Shown piece after piece: positions 41,666 to 45,297 of a stretch of 45,297 nt of DNA (position 1 is its first letter; every line of letters starts with the position of its first letter). Source of the DNA: Granulosicoccus sp. (GTDB lineage Bacteria; Pseudomonadota; Gammaproteobacteria; Granulosicoccales; Granulosicoccaceae); NCBI GenBank assembly GCA_020627685.1, contig JAHDGK010000004.1:121667-166963 (forward strand). The letters run 5' to 3'. The translations under genes and the position numbers were made by a program. The notes under the pieces are model-generated. The model made no database searches. It worked only from the letters and a program-made list of their open reading frames with translations, and was not told the origin of the DNA.

Positions 41666-43270
41666 CTACTGAGAAATACGACCTTCAACCTTAGGTGCAT
41701 ACGGTGCGTTAGCAGCTAAGTACTCTGCTAATACGTCTTCCATGTTAGGACCGAAGTCGTATGCATTCTGGGCGTTGGTTGCAAACATCTTGTAACCGTC
41801 ACCGCCTCCACGCACATAGTTGTTTGAAACAACGCTGTAAGTCGCCGCAGGATCGATGGCTTTATATTCACCGCCCATATCGACCATGACTTCAGTAACA
41901 CGGCCTTCATTAGGCGCAACTGACGGATCCCATTTGAATTTCAAACCAGCTACTTGAGGAAAACGACCTTTTACTTCTTCAACCTGACTTACGCCGTTCT
42001 CAAGTGCCGCGATTACATCCGCACCACTGATATCGAATGTAGAAAGCGTATTCTGGAAAGGCAGTACCGTGAGGACTTCTCCCATCGTGACATCACCGGC
42101 ATCGATGGAAGAACGCAGGCCACCAGAATTCATAATAGCGATAGTGACACCTTGATCTTTCACACGATCCAACATGGCATCGGCAACCAGATTACCCATT
42201 TCACATTCCTGGATACGGCAAACCGCGCGATTACCTTCGATGACGGCAGCGGATGAAGCAACCACTTTGTTGCGGATTTCATCGAGAGGCTTAGCCAACT
42301 CAGCTACGCGTGCAACGATGTCTTCTTGTTCGCTGACTTCTCCATCGATAGTGATGGGCTCACCCGATGCAGAAACAACTTCACCGGCATCGTTAAATGT
42401 TACTGATAGCTCACCGATGTATTTACCGTAAGCATAAGCTTGAACAATAGCGGTATCTCCAACCATGGTTGGGTATGGACCTACAGCACGGTCACTGATG
42501 TTCGATAAGAACGTATTGGTGTGACCGCCAATGATGACATCAACACCGGTTGTCATGCCCGCAACTCGCTTATCAACCGCATAGCCCGAGTGTGAGAGTA
42601 CGATAATTTTATTGATACCTTGCGCAGTGAGTTCGTCGACCTCACCTTGAACAGCAGCAACTGGATCCGAGAACGATACGTTCTTGCCCGGGCTTGCAAG
42701 CTCACCGGTGTCTTCTGGTGTTAGTCCGATGATGCCGAAAGTATGCCCACCTTTTTTTACAACGGTGGACTTCATGATCTTGTTAGCTAATGCAGGCTCT
42801 TTGCTGACATCTGCATTGGACATAACAACAGGAAAGTTTACGTTCTCTATGAATTCACGCAGTACTTCGGGGCCATCATCAAATTCATGGTTGCCTACCG
42901 TCATGCCATCGTACTGCATGGTATTCATGATTTCTGCAGCTACCTTACCTTTGTAGTAGGTGTAGAACAAAGACCCCTGGAACTGGTCTCCGCCATCAAA
43001 CAACAGAGCATCAGGGTTACGCGAACGCGCTTCTGCCACTGCCGTTACCAAACGCGCATAACCGCCAAAGCACTTGCCTTCCGCGTTATCTTCCGCCGAA
43101 CAAGGACTATCGTACTTGCTGATGGGCTCAACGCGTGAATGAAAATCGTTGGTGTGCAATATAGTCACAGTGCTGTCAGCGTGGGCTGATACCGCACCAA
43201 ACGAGGTCATTGCAGCGACCACATAAGAGGCAGCTAAGGCTGACTTTAAGGGGAATCCGTTTAGTTTCAC
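41666..43270 (-). CDS. periplasmic 5'-nucleotidase/UshA-like metallophosphatase
   Basis: This 534-residue precursor has a signal peptide cut after AHA (residue 31). The metallophosphatase domain starts at VTILHTNDFHSRVEP, with metal ligands D42 and H44. Then come LLFDGGDQFQGSLF, MTVGNHEFDDGPEVL and VIIGGHTNTF. The C-terminal 5'-nucleotidase domain shows CEMGNLVADAMLD, IMNSGGLRSSIDAGDVTMGE and the late SVVSNNYVRGGGDGYKMF. It dephosphorylates nucleotides or related phosphoesters in the periplasm, providing phosphate and nucleosides. It is upstream of the BtuF-like gene on the same strand. Confidence 0.95.
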   Translation of the reverse strand: MKLNGFPLKSALAASYVVAAMTSFGAVSAHADSTVTILHTNDFHSRVEPISKYDSPCSAEDNAEGKCFGGYARLVTAVAEARSRNPDALLFDGGDQFQGSLFYTYYKGKVAAEIMNTMQYDGMTVGNHEFDDGPEVLREFIENVNFPVVMSNADVSKEPALANKIMKSTVVKKGGHTFGIIGLTPEDTGELASPGKNVSFSDPVAAVQGEVDELTAQGINKIIVLSHSGYAVDKRVAGMTTGVDVIIGGHTNTFLSNISDRAVGPYPTMVGDTAIVQAYAYGKYIGELSVTFNDAGEVVSASGEPITIDGEVSEQEDIVARVAELAKPLDEIRNKVVASSAAVIEGNRAVCRIQECEMGNLVADAMLDRVKDQGVTIAIMNSGGLRSSIDAGDVTMGEVLTVLPFQNTLSTFDISGADVIAALENGVSQVEEVKGRFPQVAGLKFKWDPSVAPNEGRVTEVMVDMGGEYKAIDPAATYSVVSNNYVRGGGDGYKMFATNAQNAYDFGPNMEDVLAEYLAANAPYAPKVEGRISQ

Positions 43271-43368
43271 AGTTCTCTACTCCGTGGATGGGAATTGAAT
43301 GTTGAGCGTAACAGATGCGGACTAGCGCTGCGTGACGAACGCAAGCCGGCCCACATCAGAACGCAGAA

Positions 43369-44352
43369 TTACTCGTAAATCGGGAAAAAAGTATTAAAAG
43401 CCAGCTCGGTGAAAACCCCCGGATCATTAAAGCGTTGATTTTTATTCAACGCATTGATCGCAGCCATATCATCAGCGCTTAGCTCAAAATCGAACAAGGA
43501 CGCATTTTCGACCAATCGTTCAGGCTTCGTTGTTTTAGGGATTATCGCGTTACCTCTTTGTACTCCCCAACGTAGGACCACTTGAGCCGGAGTCTTACCT
43601 AATCTGGCAGCAATACCTGCGACAGCGGGCTGTACCAGAACCGACTCATTCGCCTGTGCCATATCCAGCTCCAGGTAGGACAACGCACCCAGTGGCGAGA
43701 AAGCCGTTACCGCAATATCTTCCTCAGCACAAAAACGCATAAGCTTTTCCTGAGTCAGATACGGGTGCGATTCCACTTGCAAAACAGCCGGAGGAATGCG
43801 GGCGTAGTTCAGCAAGTCACGCATCAGGCTCACGCCATAGTTGCACACACCAATGTGCCGGGTTAAGCCACTGTCGACCAACGTTTCCATGGCTTTCCAA
43901 GTGTCGGACAAAGGTACCCTAGCGGGTTTCATGACCGGCATGTCTTCGGACGGATCATAGAACCACTCGGGCGGGTACCGGGTTTCAAAAGGGACAAATT
44001 CTAAAGCGATGGGAAAATGCACCAGGTACAAATCCAGATAGTCGACACCTAAATCGTGCAGCGTTTGATCCATCGCCATGACGACGTGATCGGGGTGATG
44101 ATAGGTATTCCAGAGCTTCGAGGTAATCCAGAGATCTTCGCGAGTGCACAGACCTTCTTCGATAGCGCGTTTAATGCCTTCGCCGACTTCTTTCTCGTTG
44201 CCGTAATCGCAGGCACTATCAAGATGCCGGTAGCCGGCGCGGATAGCTTCCACCACCGCATCGGCGACCACAGGCTTATCAATTTTCCAAAGCCCTAATC
44301 CGATAACCGGCATCTGCCCGTCAGTGCCAACATCCAGCGTAGGTATAGTCAT
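43369..44352 (-). CDS. aldo/keto reductase
   Basis: This 327-residue NAD(P)H-dependent carbonyl reductase is a TIM barrel with the catalytic tetrad D45, Y50, K79 and H112. It is seen in YRHLDSACDYGNE, LWITSKLWNTYH and DYLDLYLVHFP. QVVLRWGVQRGNAIIPKTTK near residue 265 is the cofactor-binding end. Length and the LYLVHFPIALEFVPFETRYP insert are like the xylose/aldose reductase branch. Its start is 18 bases after the Gfo/Idh/MocA gene, so the two form an operon for sugar or polyol oxidation-reduction (inference). Confidence 0.94.
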   Translation of the reverse strand: MTIPTLDVGTDGQMPVIGLGLWKIDKPVVADAVVEAIRAGYRHLDSACDYGNEKEVGEGIKRAIEEGLCTREDLWITSKLWNTYHHPDHVVMAMDQTLHDLGVDYLDLYLVHFPIALEFVPFETRYPPEWFYDPSEDMPVMKPARVPLSDTWKAMETLVDSGLTRHIGVCNYGVSLMRDLLNYARIPPAVLQVESHPYLTQEKLMRFCAEEDIAVTAFSPLGALSYLELDMAQANESVLVQPAVAGIAARLGKTPAQVVLRWGVQRGNAIIPKTTKPERLVENASLFDFELSADDMAAINALNKNQRFNDPGVFTELAFNTFFPIYE

Positions 44353-44370
44353 AAAAGTTTTTTCCAGCGT

Positions 44371-45297
44371 CTACAGCGACGTGTTCGATAAAAAGGTATT
44401 CATATCCACAACTTGACCGGTACGTATGGATTCCTGCGCCGCGGCGCCCATTCGGACAGCCTTCACGCCGTCGGTTGCAGACACTTCAACAGCACTACCC
44501 GTCAATACAGCCTGCCCGAATTGGATATGTTGATAAAACGTGGAGCCGTGATGATCTCCGGCTGCAGCCAGTGCCGGGTCAACTTCAACGACGTCGACAT
44601 CGGGTGAACTTTGATCGCGTGGGCTAAACACCACCTTCGCATGACGCTCCCCGGCTCCTGGCCAGAATCGGTCCGGGCCGGGAATATAAGCATCGAGTTT
44701 TCCCTTATCACCCAACGCAGTTAGCTGTTCTTGAGGCTCTGCTGCTTCTGCAAACATGCACAGTTCTAAAGAGGCTCTAACACCATTTTCAAAATCGACA
44801 ATAACCAAGGCGTTATCAAGAATATCCGGAGTTTTGCCATCGTAGGATTCATTCAGATGATTAACGTCCATGCCGCCGCTGGCAAAGATACGAACAGGTT
44901 CTGAGCCAGTGAGCAGACGCATTAAATCGAAGTGATGGCAACATTTTTCAACCAGCGTTCCGCCCGTGTTCTCACTGAATCGATTCCAGTCACCAACTTT
45001 TTCTAAGAACGGATAGCGATGCTCTTTAATCGTGAGCATGCGCATGTTGCCAAGCTCGCCGCTATTCAAACGCTCGATGAAACGCGCGGTCGGTGGCATG
45101 TAGCGATATTCCATCGCTACCCAAAATGGTGCAGCGTAGCCTTCCAGACGCTGCAGCAAATCATCACAGTGTTCAAGTTTTGTACAAACTGGCTTTTCAG
45201 CCAGGATAGCCTTACCGCTAGGCAGCAGTTCGGTGATGATTGCGTGGTGGGTAAAGTTCGGCGAAACAATGACAAAGGCATCGATGTCATCCATGTT
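44371..45297 (-). CDS. Gfo/Idh/MocA family oxidoreductase, N-terminus outside the window
   Basis: At least 308 residues are present; the reading frame is open to the window edge, so the N-terminal NAD-binding glycine motif is missing. Visible parts are AFVIVSPNFTHHAI, the AEKPVCTKLEHCDD segment carrying the conserved EKP, and EHCDDLLQRLEGYAAPFWVA. The substrate domain includes GGTLVEKCCHHFDLMRLLTG with the expected histidine pair. These enzymes oxidise or reduce sugars, inositols and related polyols. The methionine at 45294 is internal. It is cotranscribed with the aldo/keto reductase. Confidence 0.9.
   Translation of the reverse strand, partial: NMDDIDAFVIVSPNFTHHAIITELLPSGKAILAEKPVCTKLEHCDDLLQRLEGYAAPFWVAMEYRYMPPTARFIERLNSGELGNMRMLTIKEHRYPFLEKVGDWNRFSENTGGTLVEKCCHHFDLMRLLTGSEPVRIFASGGMDVNHLNESYDGKTPDILDNALVIVDFENGVRASLELCMFAEAAEPQEQLTALGDKGKLDAYIPGPDRFWPGAGERHAKVVFSPRDQSSPDVDVVEVDPALAAAGDHHGSTFYQHIQFGQAVLTGSAVEVSATDGVKAVRMGAAAQESIRTGQVVDMNTFLSNTSL

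Noticed and set aside
1-45297. CRISPR array, prophage, insertion sequence or known defence system
   Set aside because: No regularly spaced repeats, transposase, phage structural genes or defence-family genes were seen on either strand.

Overview
This 45.3 kb window has no mobile element, phage or CRISPR array. It looks like chromosomal DNA of a free-living, probably marine, gammaproteobacterium. That placement is an inference from gene content: a TRAP importer, a soxBDAG operon, a ppsR/ppsA pair, ygiQ, an astacin-type secreted protease, and base composition near 50% GC by eye. No genus can be assigned from the sequence alone.

Layout. (1) 1-2128: an array of four abutting small hairpins lies just 3' of a minus-strand tRNA-Arg(UCG). 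Divergent from the tRNA are a secreted YceI protein and a cytochrome b561-YceI fusion. (2) 2297-10954: a TRAP transporter (P, Q, M) of the 2-oxoacid/TakP type is followed, nearly without gaps, by a Cache-domain histidine kinase and a LuxR-type response regulator, then by a single-chain pyruvate carboxylase with its own probable promoter. (3) 11192-13594: a membrane GGDEF-EAL protein, preceded by a striking 44-bp palindrome. (4) 20126-13612, minus strand: soxB-soxD-soxA-soxG plus a class III CoA-transferase coupled to soxG. A GlxA/GbdR-type AraC regulator is divergent from it. (5) 21314-24306: an astacin-type protease, a 1-Cys peroxiredoxin and ppsR. (6) 24479-29145: ppsA, a small unknown protein and an HTTM-DCC fusion. 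(7) 33973-29174, minus strand: an RND efflux pair (MFP, permease) with a hotdog thioesterase overlapping the permease stop codon. (8) 34120-43270: the radical SAM protein YgiQ, a DUF2059-like secreted protein, a secreted protein with a carbohydrate-binding-like domain and a Gly-Gly C-terminal tail, a tiny exported protein, an MFS transporter, an orphan BtuF-like binding protein and a periplasmic 5'-nucleotidase. (9) 43369-45297, minus strand: an aldo/keto reductase and a Gfo/Idh/MocA dehydrogenase cut by the window edge.

Two themes recur. One is the pyruvate/PEP node: probable 2-oxoacid import with a dedicated two-component system, pyruvate carboxylase, and PEP synthase with its regulator PpsR. 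The other is methylated-amine catabolism: sarcosine oxidase, its probable regulator and an unexpected CoA-transferase. Nothing here is a clearly new defence or mobile system. The most unusual items are the hairpin array beside the tRNA, the 44-bp palindrome, the CoA-transferase in the sox operon, the b561-YceI/YceI pair, the HTTM-DCC fusion, and two secreted proteins with sorting-signal-like C-terminal tails.
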